Notes: a model not told the origin generated them from the letters alone. DNA of 63,905 nt from Streptomyces physcomitrii (GCF_012273655.1 NZ_JAAWWP010000028.1:1-63905), one strand, 5' to 3'. Numbered from the stretch's first letter, positions 24,654 through 33,290 are shown. Made by a program: numbers and translations.

Positions 24654-25382
24654 ATGAGCGACAACAGCCTGCGCCTGGTGTGGGTGTACCCGGACCTGCT
24701 GAGCACCTACGGCGACCAGGGCAACGCGCTGGTGGTCGAGCGTCGGGCGCGCCAGCGGGGCCTGGACGTCACCCGTATCGACGTGCGCAGCGACCAGCCG
24801 GTGCCCACCTCCGGCGACATCTATCTGATCGGCGGCGGCGAGGACCGCCCGCAGCGGCTCGCGGCCGAGCGGCTGCGCCGGGACAGCGGCCTCGCCCGCG
24901 CCGCGGGCAACGGCGCGATCATCTTCTCGGTCTGCGCGGGCTACCAGATCCTCGGGCACGAGTTCATCAACGACCTCGACCAGCGCCAGCCCGGCCTCGG
25001 CCTGCTCGATGTGGTCTCCACCCGCGGCGAGGGCGAGCGCTGCGTCGGCGACGTCCTCGGCGACATCGACCCCCCGCTCGGCCTGCCGCAGCTGACCGGC
25101 TTCGAGAACCACCAGGGCATCACCCACCTCGGCCCGACCGCCCGGCCCTTCGCCCGCACCCGCCTCGGCAAGGGCAACGGCACCGGCGACGGCACCGAGG
25201 GCGCGTACAACGACACCGTCTTCGGTACGTACATGCACGGGCCCGTGCTCGCCCGCAATCCGCAGATCGCCGACCTGCTGCTGCGCCTCGCGCTGGACGT
25301 GAACGCACTGCCGCCGACCGACGACCGCTGGTACGAGGCGCTGCGCTCCGAGCGCATCACGGCGGCGCAGCAGCCCGCCTGA
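24654..25382 (+). CDS. gatD: Lipid II isoglutaminyl synthase, glutaminase subunit GatD
   Basis: 242 aa class I glutamine amidotransferase. The nucleophile is Cys94 in FSVCAGYQ and the catalytic His is at 195 in GTYMHGPVL. VYPDLLSTYGDQGN at the N-terminus and NHQGITHLG are family hallmarks. It supplies ammonia to MurT. The start is ATG 24654; TTG 24645 is a weaker in-frame alternative. Second gene of the murT-gatD operon, followed by a terminator. Confidence 0.95.
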   Translation: MSDNSLRLVWVYPDLLSTYGDQGNALVVERRARQRGLDVTRIDVRSDQPVPTSGDIYLIGGGEDRPQRLAAERLRRDSGLARAAGNGAIIFSVCAGYQILGHEFINDLDQRQPGLGLLDVVSTRGEGERCVGDVLGDIDPPLGLPQLTGFENHQGITHLGPTARPFARTRLGKGNGTGDGTEGAYNDTVFGTYMHGPVLARNPQIADLLLRLALDVNALPPTDDRWYEALRSERITAAQQPA

Positions 25383-25414
25383 GCACCGCCGCGCCCGCCT
25401 GAGAAGGCCGCCGG

Positions 25415-25446
25415 GCCCGCCTGAGCCGCGCCTTGCTCAGGCGGGC
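25415..25446. terminator. Terminator of the murT-gatD operon
   Basis: GCCCGCCTGAG (25415-25425) pairs with CTCAGGCGGGC (25436-25446), an 11-bp perfect stem, 33 bases after the gatD stop. Confidence 0.8.
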
Positions 25447-25568
25447 GGCGCGCGTCCCAGCAGGCGGACGCGGTTTTCCGCATTCCGGGACGGCGCCGGT
25501 AGGGTGAGCGGCGTCATCCGGACGGTGAAGTCCGGTCGTCAGCCCACGTTGAAAAGGTTTTCCGGGCT

Positions 25569-26594
25569 ATGCGCATGGGTGTCCTCACCTCCGGCGGCGA
25601 CTGCCCCGGTCTGAACGCCGTGATCCGCTCCGTCGTGCACCGCGCCGTGGTCGACCACGGCGACGATGTCATCGGTTTCCACGACGGCTGGCGCGGCCTG
25701 CTCGAGTGCGACTACCGGAAGCTGGACCTGGACGCCGTCTCCGGCATCCTGGCCCGCGGCGGCACCGTGCTCGGCTCCTCGCGGGTGCAGCCCGCGCAGC
25801 TCCGGGACGGCGTGGAGCGGGCCCGCGGCCATGTCGCCGACCTCGGCCTCGACGCGATCATCCCGATCGGCGGCGAGGGCACCCTCAAGGCGGCGCGGCT
25901 GCTCTCCGACAGCGGGCTGCCCATCGTCGGCGTGCCCAAGACCATCGACAACGACATCGCCGCCACCGATGTGACCTTCGGCTTCGACACCGCGGTGGGC
26001 GTGGCGACCGAGGCCCTGGACCGGCTGAAGACGACCGCCGAGTCGCACCAGCGTGTCCTGATCGTCGAGGTGATGGGCCGGCACACCGGCTGGATCGCCC
26101 TGCACTCCGGCATGGCCGCCGGGGCGCACGCCATCGTCGTACCGGAACGCCCCTTCGACATCGAGGAGTTGGCGGCGCGGGTCGGCGAACGCTTCTCGGC
26201 CGGGAAGAAGTTCGCGATCGTGGTGGCCGCGGAGGGCGCCAAGCCCCGCGCCGGGACGATGGACTTCGACGAGGGCGCCAAGGACATCTACGGCCACGAG
26301 CGCTTCGCGGGCATCGCGCGCCAGCTCTCCCTCGAACTCGAGGACCGCCTCGGCAAGGAGGCCCGCCCGGTGATCCTCGGGCACGTCCAGCGCGGCGGCA
26401 CCCCGACCGCGTACGACAGGGTGCTCGCCACCCGCTTCGGCTGGCACGCGGTGGAGGCGGTGCACGCGGGCGAGTTCGGGATGATGACGGCGCTGCGCGG
26501 CACCGAGATCGTACGGACCCCGCTGGCGGCGGCGGTCGAGACGCTCAAGACGGTGCCCGACGCGCGCTACGACGAGGCCGGCGTGGTGCTCTGA
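25569..26594 (+). CDS. pfkA: 6-phosphofructokinase
   Basis: 341 aa. It phosphorylates fructose 6-phosphate in glycolysis. GGDCPGLNAVIR (9-20), GGEGT (101-105), PKTIDNDI (123-130) and VEVMGRHTGWIAL are all present. Gly104 marks the ATP-using form, whereas pyrophosphate-dependent enzymes have Asp there. Lys124 in PKTIDND is usual for the actinobacterial group III enzymes. The start is ATG 25569; ATG 25575 is a close alternative. No strong ribosome site is seen. It is transcribed alone; Streptomyces usually has several pfkA copies, so this need not be the only one. Confidence 0.93.
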   Translation: MRMGVLTSGGDCPGLNAVIRSVVHRAVVDHGDDVIGFHDGWRGLLECDYRKLDLDAVSGILARGGTVLGSSRVQPAQLRDGVERARGHVADLGLDAIIPIGGEGTLKAARLLSDSGLPIVGVPKTIDNDIAATDVTFGFDTAVGVATEALDRLKTTAESHQRVLIVEVMGRHTGWIALHSGMAAGAHAIVVPERPFDIEELAARVGERFSAGKKFAIVVAAEGAKPRAGTMDFDEGAKDIYGHERFAGIARQLSLELEDRLGKEARPVILGHVQRGGTPTAYDRVLATRFGWHAVEAVHAGEFGMMTALRGTEIVRTPLAAAVETLKTVPDARYDEAGVVL

Positions 26595-26700
26595 GGCCAC
26601 CCGCCGCGCGCGCCGCCCCCGCCCGCGGAGGCGGCGGGCGCCGGTTCTACCCTGGTGCGGGACCAAGCACGCGCAATCAGCACGAATCAGGAGCCGGCGG

Positions 26701-27651
26701 ATGGATCACAGCGGGCACGGCACGATGACCGATCTGCCGCCGTTCACGCTGGGCCGGGGCCTCGCCTGGTCGACGGACCCGGTCTTCCTGGCCGGCTGCG
26801 TGCTGGCCCTCGTGTTCTACGGCTGGGGCGTGCTGCGGCTGCGGCGGCGGGGCGACGACTGGCCGGTGAGCCGCCTGATCGCCTTCACCCTGGGCACCCT
26901 GAGCGTGCTCCTGATGATGTGCACCAAGCTGAACGACTACGGCATGGTCATGTTCAGCGTGCACATGGTGCAGCACATGGTGATCAGCATGCTCTCGCCG
27001 ATCCTGCTGCTCCTCGGCGCCCCGGTCACGCTGCTGCTGCGGGCGCTGCCGGTGGCCGGGCGCGGGCGCAAGGGGCCGCGCGAGATCCTCCTGATGTTCC
27101 TGCAGAGCCGCCTGCTGCGCGTGCTCACGCACCCGGCCTTCACCATCCCGCTCTTCATCGCGAGCCTGTACGGGCTCTATTTCACGCCGCTTTTCGACTT
27201 CCTGATGGAGTCGCGCACCGGGCATCTGGCGATGATGCTGCACTTCCTCGCGGTGGGCCTGGTCTTCTTCTGGCCGATCATGGGCATCGACCCCGGGCCG
27301 CACCGCCCCGGCTATCTGATGCGGATGCTGGAGCTCTTCGCGGGGATGCCCTTCCACGCCTTCTTCGGTATCGCGCTGATGATGGCGAGCAGCCCGATGA
27401 TCGGCACCTACGAGAACCCCCCGGACTCGCTCGGCATCGAGGCGCTCGCCGACCAGACCGCGGCCGGCGGCATCGCCTGGGCCTTCAGCGAGGTGCCCTC
27501 TGTACTGGTCCTGCTCGCTTTGCTGTACCAGTGGTACCGCTCCGAACAGCGCCAGGCCCGCCGCAAGGACCGTGCCGCGGACCGGGACGGCGACCAGGAG
27601 CTGGCCGCGTACAACGCCTATCTGGCCTCCCTGCACGCCCGCGAGGGCTGA
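26701..27651 (+). CDS. ctaG: Cytochrome c oxidase assembly protein, CtaG (caa3-type) family
   Basis: 316 aa polytopic membrane protein with about seven hydrophobic helices. Conserved His and motifs of the caa3 CtaG family are visible: FSVHMVQHMVISMLSPILLL, LHFLAVGLVFFWPIMGID, MPFHAFFGIALMM and ADQTAAGGIAWAFSEVPSVL. The family is linked to assembly of the copper centre of terminal oxidases, though the mechanism is not clear. A charged tail (RQARRKDRAADRDGD) faces the cytoplasm. Start ATG 26701 with GGAG upstream. The small membrane protein gene follows at 27767. Confidence 0.9.
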   Translation: MDHSGHGTMTDLPPFTLGRGLAWSTDPVFLAGCVLALVFYGWGVLRLRRRGDDWPVSRLIAFTLGTLSVLLMMCTKLNDYGMVMFSVHMVQHMVISMLSPILLLLGAPVTLLLRALPVAGRGRKGPREILLMFLQSRLLRVLTHPAFTIPLFIASLYGLYFTPLFDFLMESRTGHLAMMLHFLAVGLVFFWPIMGIDPGPHRPGYLMRMLELFAGMPFHAFFGIALMMASSPMIGTYENPPDSLGIEALADQTAAGGIAWAFSEVPSVLVLLALLYQWYRSEQRQARRKDRAADRDGDQELAAYNAYLASLHAREG

Positions 27652-27766
27652 GCGTCCGCCGCCGGCCCCCAGCTCCGGGCTCTGGCCAAGAGCGGCGGGG
27701 GCGGGGAGGATGGAGGGAGGCTGTGATCGCGCCGGGGAGCGCGGTCACCGTGAGAAGGGTGTCGCG

Positions 27767-27925
27767 ATGCCCGGTTCTACGAAGGCCATGGGGGTTGTCA
27801 CCGTGGGGACGCTCGTCCTGGTGACGGCTTACACAGTGGCACTCGGCAGCAACGGCTGGCTCTGGTTCGGCTGGGTGATGCTGGGCCTGATCACGGTCGG
27901 GATGGTCGCCTCACAGACCACCTGA
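27767..27925 (+). CDS. Small membrane protein
   Basis: 52 aa, with two hydrophobic stretches (AMGVVTVGTLVLVTAYTVAL and WFGWVMLGLITVGMVA) separated by SNGWL. The ATG follows GAGAAGGGTGTCGCG. It ends just before a hairpin terminator. It lies 115 bp after ctaG in the same direction and may be its partner; function unknown. Confidence 0.65.
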   Translation: MPGSTKAMGVVTVGTLVLVTAYTVALGSNGWLWFGWVMLGLITVGMVASQTT

Positions 27926-27935
27926 TCCCGCCCTC

Positions 27936-27972
27936 GCCGCGTGCGCCGGACCGTGCTCCGGACGCACGCGGC
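27936..27972. terminator. Terminator after the small membrane protein gene
   Basis: GCCGCGTGCG (27936-27945) pairs with CGCACGCGGC (27963-27972), with a further CCGGA/TCCGG pairing inside. It starts 11 bases after the stop codon. Confidence 0.78.
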
Positions 27973-28108
27973 CGTACTACGGGTAACTCACCCCGTCCCG
28001 GCCGTTCCGCCCTCGATCATCGCGGCCTACACTGTCCCCCTCCGCCATCCCCCTGAGCTGGGGTGACGCTGTCAGTACGAGGCCCCGGCCCCCAGGAGGA
28101 GCCCCCAC

Positions 28109-28834
28109 ATGTTCTATTACGTGCTCAAATACGTCCTTCTGGGACCATTTCTGCGGCTGGCCTTCCGGCCCCGGATCGAGGGACTCGAGCACGTACCCGA
28201 GGAAGGCGCGGCCATCGTCGCGGGCAACCACCTGTCCTTCTCGGACCACTTCGTGATGCCCGCCATCCTCAAGCGCCGGATCACCTTCCTCGCCAAGGCC
28301 GAGTACTTCACGGGCCCCGGGATCAAGGGCCGGCTGACCGCCGCCTTCTTCCACAGCGTGGGGCAGATCCCGGTCGACCGCTCCGGCAAGAAGGCGGGCC
28401 AGGCGGCGCTGCGCGAGGGCCTCGGGGTGCTCGGCAAGGGCGAGTTGCTCGGCATCTACCCGGAGGGCACCCGCTCGCACGACGGTCGCCTCTACAAGGG
28501 CAAGGTCGGCGTCGCGGCGATGGCCCTCAAGGCCGGGGTCCCGGTCGTCCCCTGCGCGATGATCGGCACCTTCGAGGCCCAGCCGCCCGGGCAGCGCCTG
28601 CCCAGCCTGCGCCGGATCGCCATCCGCTTCGGCGAGCCGCTGGACTTCTCCCGCTACGCGGGCATGGAGGACGAGCGGGTCATCCTGCGCGCCGTGACGG
28701 ACGAGATCATGTACGCCATCCTGCGCCTGTCCGACCAGGAGTACGTCGACGAGTACGCCGCCGTCGTGAAGGCCGAGGAGGCCGCCGAGCAGAAGAAGAG
28801 CGTCCGCAAGCGGCCCCGGCTGCCGATGAGTTGA
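28109..28834 (+). CDS. 1-acyl-sn-glycerol-3-phosphate acyltransferase family protein (PlsC-like)
   Basis: 241 aa. The acyltransferase motifs are NHLSFSD (NHx4D, 40-46), GIYPEGTRSHDG (EGTR at 119-122) and VPVVPCAMIGTFEAQPPG. It transfers an acyl chain to lysophosphatidate or a related acceptor at the membrane. The ATG follows CCCAGGAGGAGCCCCCAC, a very strong site. There is no N-terminal signal; an amphipathic N-terminus (FYYVLKYVLLGPFLRLAF) could attach to the membrane. The C-terminal tail is Lys/Arg-rich. Streptomyces carries many PlsC paralogues, so the exact acceptor is uncertain. Confidence 0.9.
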   Translation: MFYYVLKYVLLGPFLRLAFRPRIEGLEHVPEEGAAIVAGNHLSFSDHFVMPAILKRRITFLAKAEYFTGPGIKGRLTAAFFHSVGQIPVDRSGKKAGQAALREGLGVLGKGELLGIYPEGTRSHDGRLYKGKVGVAAMALKAGVPVVPCAMIGTFEAQPPGQRLPSLRRIAIRFGEPLDFSRYAGMEDERVILRAVTDEIMYAILRLSDQEYVDEYAAVVKAEEAAEQKKSVRKRPRLPMS

Positions 28835-28901
28835 GGCCCGGGTCCGCTGTCCCGCACCGGGGAGTCGTGAACCGGTCCGGCGGATGGGGCAGCATGGCGG
28901 G

Positions 28902-29531
28902 ATGAGCGAGCACCCGGGCACGGCCGCCGCCCGCGCCGAGATCCAGCGGTTCTTCAGCGAACGCGCCGCCCGCTGGGAGAACCGTTTCCCTGACGACGAC
29001 CCGGCTTTCGCGGCGGCCGTCGGCGAGCTGGGCCTGCGTCCCGGCGACCGGGTGCTCGACGCGGGCTGCGGCACCGGACGCGCCCTGCCTCCGCTGCGCG
29101 CCGCGGTGGGGCCGACGGGCACGGTCCTCGGCGCGGACCTCACCGCGGCGATGCTGCACCAGGCCGCCGGGAAGGGCCGGAACCGCGCCGCGCGGCTGCT
29201 CCTCGCCGACGCGGAGGTGCTGCCGCTGGCCTCCGGCGCGCTCGACGCGGTGTTCGCGGCCGGGCTGCTGAGCCACCTCACCGACGCCGCGCGCGCTCTC
29301 GCCGAACTGGCCCGCGTGGTACGCCCGGGCGGACGGCTCGCCCTCTTCCACCCGCTGGGCCGCGCGGCCCTCGCCGCCCGGCACGGCAGACAGCTGACCG
29401 AGGACGACCTGCGCGCCCGCCCCCGCCTCGCCCCCCTGCTCGACGCCGCGGGCTGGCGCCTCGACTCCTATACGGACGAGGAGAAGCGCTACCTCGTCCT
29501 CGCCACCAGGCGTCCGGAGACTCGCGCCTGA
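28902..29531 (+). CDS. SAM-dependent class I methyltransferase
   Basis: 209 aa. Motif I VLDAGCGTGR is at 51-60, followed by VLGADLTAAMLHQA (Asp that binds the ribose), LLLADAEVLPLASGALDAVF (motif II/III) and ARVVRPGGRLALFHPLGRAA. This is the Ubie/Methyltransf_11 group; the acceptor is unknown. Three possible starts lie close together (28884, 28893 out of frame, 28902); 28902 was chosen to avoid a non-conserved extension. It follows the acyltransferase by 67 bp in the same direction and may share its transcript. Confidence 0.82.
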   Translation: MSEHPGTAAARAEIQRFFSERAARWENRFPDDDPAFAAAVGELGLRPGDRVLDAGCGTGRALPPLRAAVGPTGTVLGADLTAAMLHQAAGKGRNRAARLLLADAEVLPLASGALDAVFAAGLLSHLTDAARALAELARVVRPGGRLALFHPLGRAALAARHGRQLTEDDLRARPRLAPLLDAAGWRLDSYTDEEKRYLVLATRRPETRA

Positions 29532-29561
29532 GCCCCTGCCTGACGCCACAGCGGGCGGACG

Positions 29562-29601
29562 GCTGAGCAGCTGAGCGGCTGAGCGGCTGAGCGGCTGAGC
29601 A
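29562..29601. repeat. 8-bp tandem repeat (five units) between convergent genes
   Basis: Five head-to-tail copies of GCTGAGC[A/G], with starts at 29562, 29570, 29578, 29586 and 29594. The array is 30 bp after the methyltransferase stop and 77 bp before the hydrolase stop on the other strand. No stem is formed by the array itself. Confidence 0.8.
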
Positions 29602-29678
29602 ACGGTGCGCCGCCATCGAGCGGCACGGGCACCCGCGTACGGCAGCCTCGCTCGACCCGAAGTCCCGCAGGGCACCGC

Positions 29679-30431
29679 TCAGTTGGCGGCCAGCACCTCC
29701 GCGAAGGCCTCCGGCCGGTCGAACATGACGTTGTGCCCGGCCCCCGGCACGGTGACGACGCGGACGCCGTGCCGGACAAGCTCCTCGGCGCCGTCGAGCG
29801 GGCCGCTGCGACCGCCCTGCACATAGACCCGGTCCTGCGGCAGCGTCCGCAGGATCTCACGCATCACCGGCCGCGAGCCCCGCACCAGGGAGACCGCGCT
29901 GCGGTGCAGGGCGAGCGGGTCGGTGAGCCGCATGGTCGCCGCCCAGCCCGCGCCGACCCGGTCGAGCACCTCCGGGAAGCCGAAGGCGAGGAAGTCGGCC
30001 TCCGTGTACGCGGCGATCCGGCTGCTGCCCGCCTCGGCGGGCGGATCGGGGTCGAGGTTCGCCTCGGTGAGGACCAGGCCGCCCACCAGTTCGGGCCGCC
30101 GCCGGGCCAGTACGAGGGCGACGGCGCCGCCCATGCTGTGCGCGACCAGTTGCACCGGCCCCGTCGCGGCGAAGTCGAGCACCGCGGCCAGCGCGTCCGC
30201 GTGTTCCGCGAGCGTGTAGCCGAAGTCCGCGGGCCGGTCGCTGATGCCGTGCCCGGGCAGGTCCACGTACAGGGTCCGCCGCCCGGCGAGCCGCGGATCG
30301 GCGCCGAGATGCGCGTGCTGGACCGCCGAGGCGGAGCCGAGTCCGTGCACGAACACCCGCGCCGGGCCCGCGCCCACCGACTCGGTCCACCGGATCCGGC
30401 TCCCCTTGCCGTCGAACCGCGTCTGCCGCAT
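29679..30431 (-). CDS. Alpha/beta hydrolase
   Basis: 250 aa. The nucleophile elbow is AHSMGG with Ser99, preceded by the oxyanion HGLGSA (29-34) and DLPGHGISDRP (58-68). The catalytic His is about residue 233 in GAGHNVMF. It is a small single-domain hydrolase, likely an esterase or thioesterase-like enzyme; the substrate is unknown. ATG 30431 follows a GGGGGGAG site. It is divergent from the PadR regulator 208 bp away, so it may be a PadR target. Confidence 0.86.
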   Translation of the reverse strand: MRQTRFDGKGSRIRWTESVGAGPARVFVHGLGSASAVQHAHLGADPRLAGRRTLYVDLPGHGISDRPADFGYTLAEHADALAAVLDFAATGPVQLVAHSMGGAVALVLARRRPELVGGLVLTEANLDPDPPAEAGSSRIAAYTEADFLAFGFPEVLDRVGAGWAATMRLTDPLALHRSAVSLVRGSRPVMREILRTLPQDRVYVQGGRSGPLDGAEELVRHGVRVVTVPGAGHNVMFDRPEAFAEVLAAN

Positions 30432-30557
30432 GACCGCTCCCCCCTGAAGAACACCACTCCAGAACAGCGCCACAGAACAGCGCCGCGAACACAGAAGACG
30501 ACCGCGGCCACCACTGCAGAATGCCCCACTTCGGTGGCGGGCGGCCGGTCGGCGAAC

Positions 30558-30579
30558 AATACTACGCACACGAGGTATT
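30558..30579. promoter_or_regulatory. Inverted repeat between hydrolase and PadR gene
   Basis: AATAC (30558-30562) and GTATT (30575-30579) form a 5-bp inverted repeat with 12-bp spacing. The word TACGCA appears twice with a 17-bp offset (30561 and 30578 regions), giving an extra direct repeat. The AT-rich palindrome in a GC-rich promoter region fits a PadR operator. Confidence 0.5.
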
Positions 30580-30639
30580 ACGCAGTCGAGGCATACGGCG
30601 GCCCGGGCGGCCCGGCGACGGTGGTGCAGACTGGGCGAC

Positions 30640-31170
30640 ATGCTGGAGCTGGCCATCCTCGGGTTCCTCTTCGACACCCCGCTACACGGGTACGAGCTGC
30701 GCAAACGCCTCACCGCACTGACCGGACACGTACGCCCCGTGGCGGAGAGCACCCTCTACCCCGCGATCAAGCGCCTGGAGAAGGCGGGGCTCCTCTCCCG
30801 CGAGACCGAGCCGGGTGCCGTCGCCGCGCCCCGGCACACGCTGCGCCTCACCGAGGAGGGGCGCGGCGAGCTGCTGCGCAGGCTGGGCGGGGCGCAGGGG
30901 CCCGACATCACCGACGAGAACCGCTGGTTCACCGTCCTCGCCTTCCTGCGCCATCTGCCGGACGCCGCCGCACAGGCCGCCGTCCTGGAGCGCAGGCTCA
31001 CCTTCCTCCAGGAGCCGACGAGCTTCTTCTACGCGGGCGAGGTGCCGCTGACCGCCGAGGAGCTCGGCGACCCCTTCCGCCGGGGCATGCTCACCATCGC
31101 CCGCGCCGGCAGCAAGGCCGAACTCGCCTGGCTGCGGGAGACCTTGGGACGGCTCCGCACGGCACCGTGA
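30640..31170 (+). CDS. PadR-family transcriptional regulator
   Basis: 176 aa. The N-terminal winged helix starts MLELAILGFLFDTPLHGYEL and continues with the diagnostic PVAESTLYPAIKRLEKAGLL and TEEGRGELLRR. A C-terminal Vir-type helical domain (about 95-170) follows. PadR proteins repress efflux or detoxification genes and lose DNA binding on ligand. Here the divergent alpha/beta hydrolase and the inverted repeat in front of it are the best targets. No strong ribosome site is visible, so the mRNA may be leaderless or nearly so. Confidence 0.88.
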   Translation: MLELAILGFLFDTPLHGYELRKRLTALTGHVRPVAESTLYPAIKRLEKAGLLSRETEPGAVAAPRHTLRLTEEGRGELLRRLGGAQGPDITDENRWFTVLAFLRHLPDAAAQAAVLERRLTFLQEPTSFFYAGEVPLTAEELGDPFRRGMLTIARAGSKAELAWLRETLGRLRTAP

Positions 31171-31368
31171 GCCGCCTCCGCACGGCGGGGGGCCGACCGT
31201 TCACGGAACCGGAACCTCCGCTCCGGGCGCAGAACAAGGCCGTACTTGCGCCGGTTTGCGGCGCGACCGGGCCCCTTCGGCACGGGAGTTTCCTGCTCAC
31301 CGGCCTCGACGCGCTCCACCGGCAGTGGTTAGGGTGCGCCGACGGATACCGCAAGGGGAGGGCCGGGC

Positions 31369-32430
31369 ATGGCCGCGACGGACGAGGTGACCGGCGCCGA
31401 GGACGACGCGCTGTATGTGCTCACGGCGGTGCTGCTGACGCCCGCGCAGTTCCCGAGCGTGCTCGGCGACGACTATCCGGAGGCCTGCGCGGCGCTCGGG
31501 ATGGAGCCCGCGCCGGAGGGCTACGGACTCGTCCTCGGCCAGGACGGCGAGGGCGCCCGCTGGACGGTCGTGGTGGACGACGTCTCGCTGGTGGCCGTGG
31601 CGATCGCCTCCTGGGACTGCGGAATGGAGTACGATCTCTCCCCCGACGAGCGCGCCGTGGTGGCGGCGCTCCCGGGCTGGCCGCTCGCCTTGGCGGTCGC
31701 CACACCCGGGGTACCCGCCCCGCACGACCCCGCGCCCGACCCGGAGTTCCAGGACCAGCGCCCGCTCTCCCCGCCCGACGCGGAGAGCTGGGGCCCCGCC
31801 CAACGCCGCCTGGGCGCCGACGAGATCGCCCTGCAGTGGGCGGCCTGGCGGGCACAGATCGACGACGCCGACTTCGCCTTGCCGGGGGCGGAGGGCGCGG
31901 AGACCCCGGGGAGCACCGAGGCCTCGGAGGGTGCGGCAGGTACCGGCCCGGAGGGCACGCAAGGCGCTCAAGGCGGGGACGACTCCGGGGCCGGTTCTGG
32001 GACTGATTCCGGAACCGGCTCAGGGGGTGGCTCCGGGGCGACCGGCCGGAGCGCCACGGACGACGGGGGCGACGCCGGTGCCGCCGCGGCTGCGGGCGGA
32101 GAACCCGCCGAGGGGACCTCCCCGGCAGAAGAACCCCCGGCGCCGTCCGCGGACACCGGGTCCCACCCCGGAGTCAAGCGCGTCCTCGCGGAGGCCCACG
32201 AATACCTCGACCGGCAGCCCCCGGTGGGGCGGGTCCGCTCGGCCTTCGCGCACGAGAACGCCCGTACGCTGCGGGTGGACGGACCGGGCTGGTCCATGGT
32301 GGCCCGCACCGACGACATCGCCTTCGTCCTGCTCGACGAGGAGCCCGGCGAGGTCCTGCCCGTCGGCCGCGGCAGCGCCCTGCCCGCACTCCTCGACGCC
32401 CTCGACCGGATGGCCGTGCGCCCCGCCTGA
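31369..32430 (+). CDS. Conserved actinobacterial protein with Gly/Ser-rich linker, function unknown
   Basis: 353 aa. An N-terminal alpha/beta domain (YVLTAVLLTPAQFPSVLGDD through about residue 165) and a smaller C-terminal domain (RVLAEAHEYLDRQPPVGRVR, RVDGPGWSMVARTDDIAFVL) are joined by a 90-residue acidic Gly/Ser/Thr/Glu-rich linker. No signal peptide or transmembrane helix. The C-terminal domain resembles the small effector-less domains of cytoplasmic immunity-like or SUKH-type proteins only superficially, so I make no call. ATG 31369 follows GGGGAGGGCCGGGC. Confidence 0.65.
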   Translation: MAATDEVTGAEDDALYVLTAVLLTPAQFPSVLGDDYPEACAALGMEPAPEGYGLVLGQDGEGARWTVVVDDVSLVAVAIASWDCGMEYDLSPDERAVVAALPGWPLALAVATPGVPAPHDPAPDPEFQDQRPLSPPDAESWGPAQRRLGADEIALQWAAWRAQIDDADFALPGAEGAETPGSTEASEGAAGTGPEGTQGAQGGDDSGAGSGTDSGTGSGGGSGATGRSATDDGGDAGAAAAAGGEPAEGTSPAEEPPAPSADTGSHPGVKRVLAEAHEYLDRQPPVGRVRSAFAHENARTLRVDGPGWSMVARTDDIAFVLLDEEPGEVLPVGRGSALPALLDALDRMAVRPA

Positions 32431-32461
32431 GCAGGGGCGCACCAGCCCTCGTTCACGGCGG

Positions 32462-32494
32462 CAGCCCTGGGCCGCATCAGTCGCCCCAGGGCTG
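32462..32494. terminator. Bidirectional terminator between convergent genes
   Basis: CAGCCCTGGG (32462-32471) pairs with CCCAGGGCTG (32485-32494), a 10-bp perfect stem, between the unknown protein gene (plus) and the small membrane protein (minus). Confidence 0.8.
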
Positions 32495-32534
32495 GCGGAC
32501 ATGCTCACACTCCGCACCGCATGCGGCAGTACGG

Positions 32535-32717
32535 TCAGCGTCGTAGTTCCTTGCGGCTCACCCTGCGCAGGCGGCGCCGCTGCGAGGGGTCGAGCGCCAG
32601 ATAGGCGACGGCCGGAACCCCGACGATGATCAGCAGGGCAGCCCACCAGGGCAGCCAGATCAGCAGAAGCAGGCCCACCGCGACACCGCCCGCGGCGACC
32701 TTCGCTCTGTTCGACAT
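32535..32717 (-). CDS. Small membrane protein with basic tail
   Basis: 60 aa: a hydrophobic block KVAAGGVAVGLLLLIWLPWW and ALLIIVGVPAVAYLAL, then a basic tail (DPSQRRRLRRVSRKELRR). ATG 32717 is preceded by GAGGAGGCGAGGCGT. It is presumably an inner-membrane protein with two closely packed helices and a cytoplasmic basic tail. No function known. Confidence 0.68.
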   Translation of the reverse strand: MSNRAKVAAGGVAVGLLLLIWLPWWAALLIIVGVPAVAYLALDPSQRRRLRRVSRKELRR

Positions 32718-33080
32718 ACGCCTCGCCTCCTCGGCGGCGGGTGCCGCCCCTCTGTCAGGGAAACGACGCCCGGGCTCCGACGGTTCCGCCGGGCGCCCCT
32801 GAGACGACCCTGATCTCCCCCGGGGCGTCCCGGGGCACCACCCCCATGGTCCGGCCGACCGGGCCCGGCGCGCCAGCCGACGGAGTACGCCCCCTGCCCC
32901 GGACCCCACGCCGGGACCGACCGGAGCCCCGGGCTCCGCCACCGCACCGCCCGGGCCCACGCCCGCCCGTACCACCCGGGACCACGCCCGACGGCACTTC
33001 CACAAGCCCCAAACCCCGCCCCCGCCAAGGGAATTGAAGAATGGCTCGGACCCGCTCTGACCAGCGGGTCGACTTGCTCA

Positions 33081-33099
33081 TTAGGCATACCTAACCTAA
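33081..33099. promoter_or_regulatory. Iron box (DmdR1/IdeR-type operator)
   Basis: TTAGGCATACCTAACCTAA matches the streptomycete iron-box consensus TTAGGTTAGGCTAACCTAA at 14 of 19 positions, with both outer arms intact. It is in a sharply AT-rich patch at the upstream edge of the siderophore genes. In Streptomyces DmdR1-Fe2+ binds such sites and represses siderophore genes when iron is plentiful. I infer iron control of the whole downstream operon. Confidence 0.85.
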
Positions 33100-33110
33100 T
33101 GTGACCCCCC

Positions 33111-33290
33111 GTGCCCATCCGCAAACGAACCGCCATCGCCGCCCCCGGCGCACTGGCGGCCGCCCGGACACTCCCGCGCACCCAGGCGCAACCGTGTCCC
33201 GCTGCGATGTGCCACCGGCCCCGCCCCCACGCTCCACCGCGGGCCGGGTCCGCCCGCCCCGCCGGCGCCACGTCCGCCCCGTCGCCCTGA
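33111..33290 (+). other. 59-codon frame with a signal-peptide-like start after the iron box
   Basis: GTG at 33111 opens a frame reading VPIRKRTAIAAPGALAAA and then losing hydrophobicity (ARTLPRTQAQPCP), ending at TGA 33288-33290. The start resembles the n-region and early h-region of siderophore-binding lipoproteins, which often follow an iron box directly in Streptomyces. No ribosome site; the start would be leaderless. It may be a decayed remnant or chance. I do not call it a gene. Confidence 0.3.
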
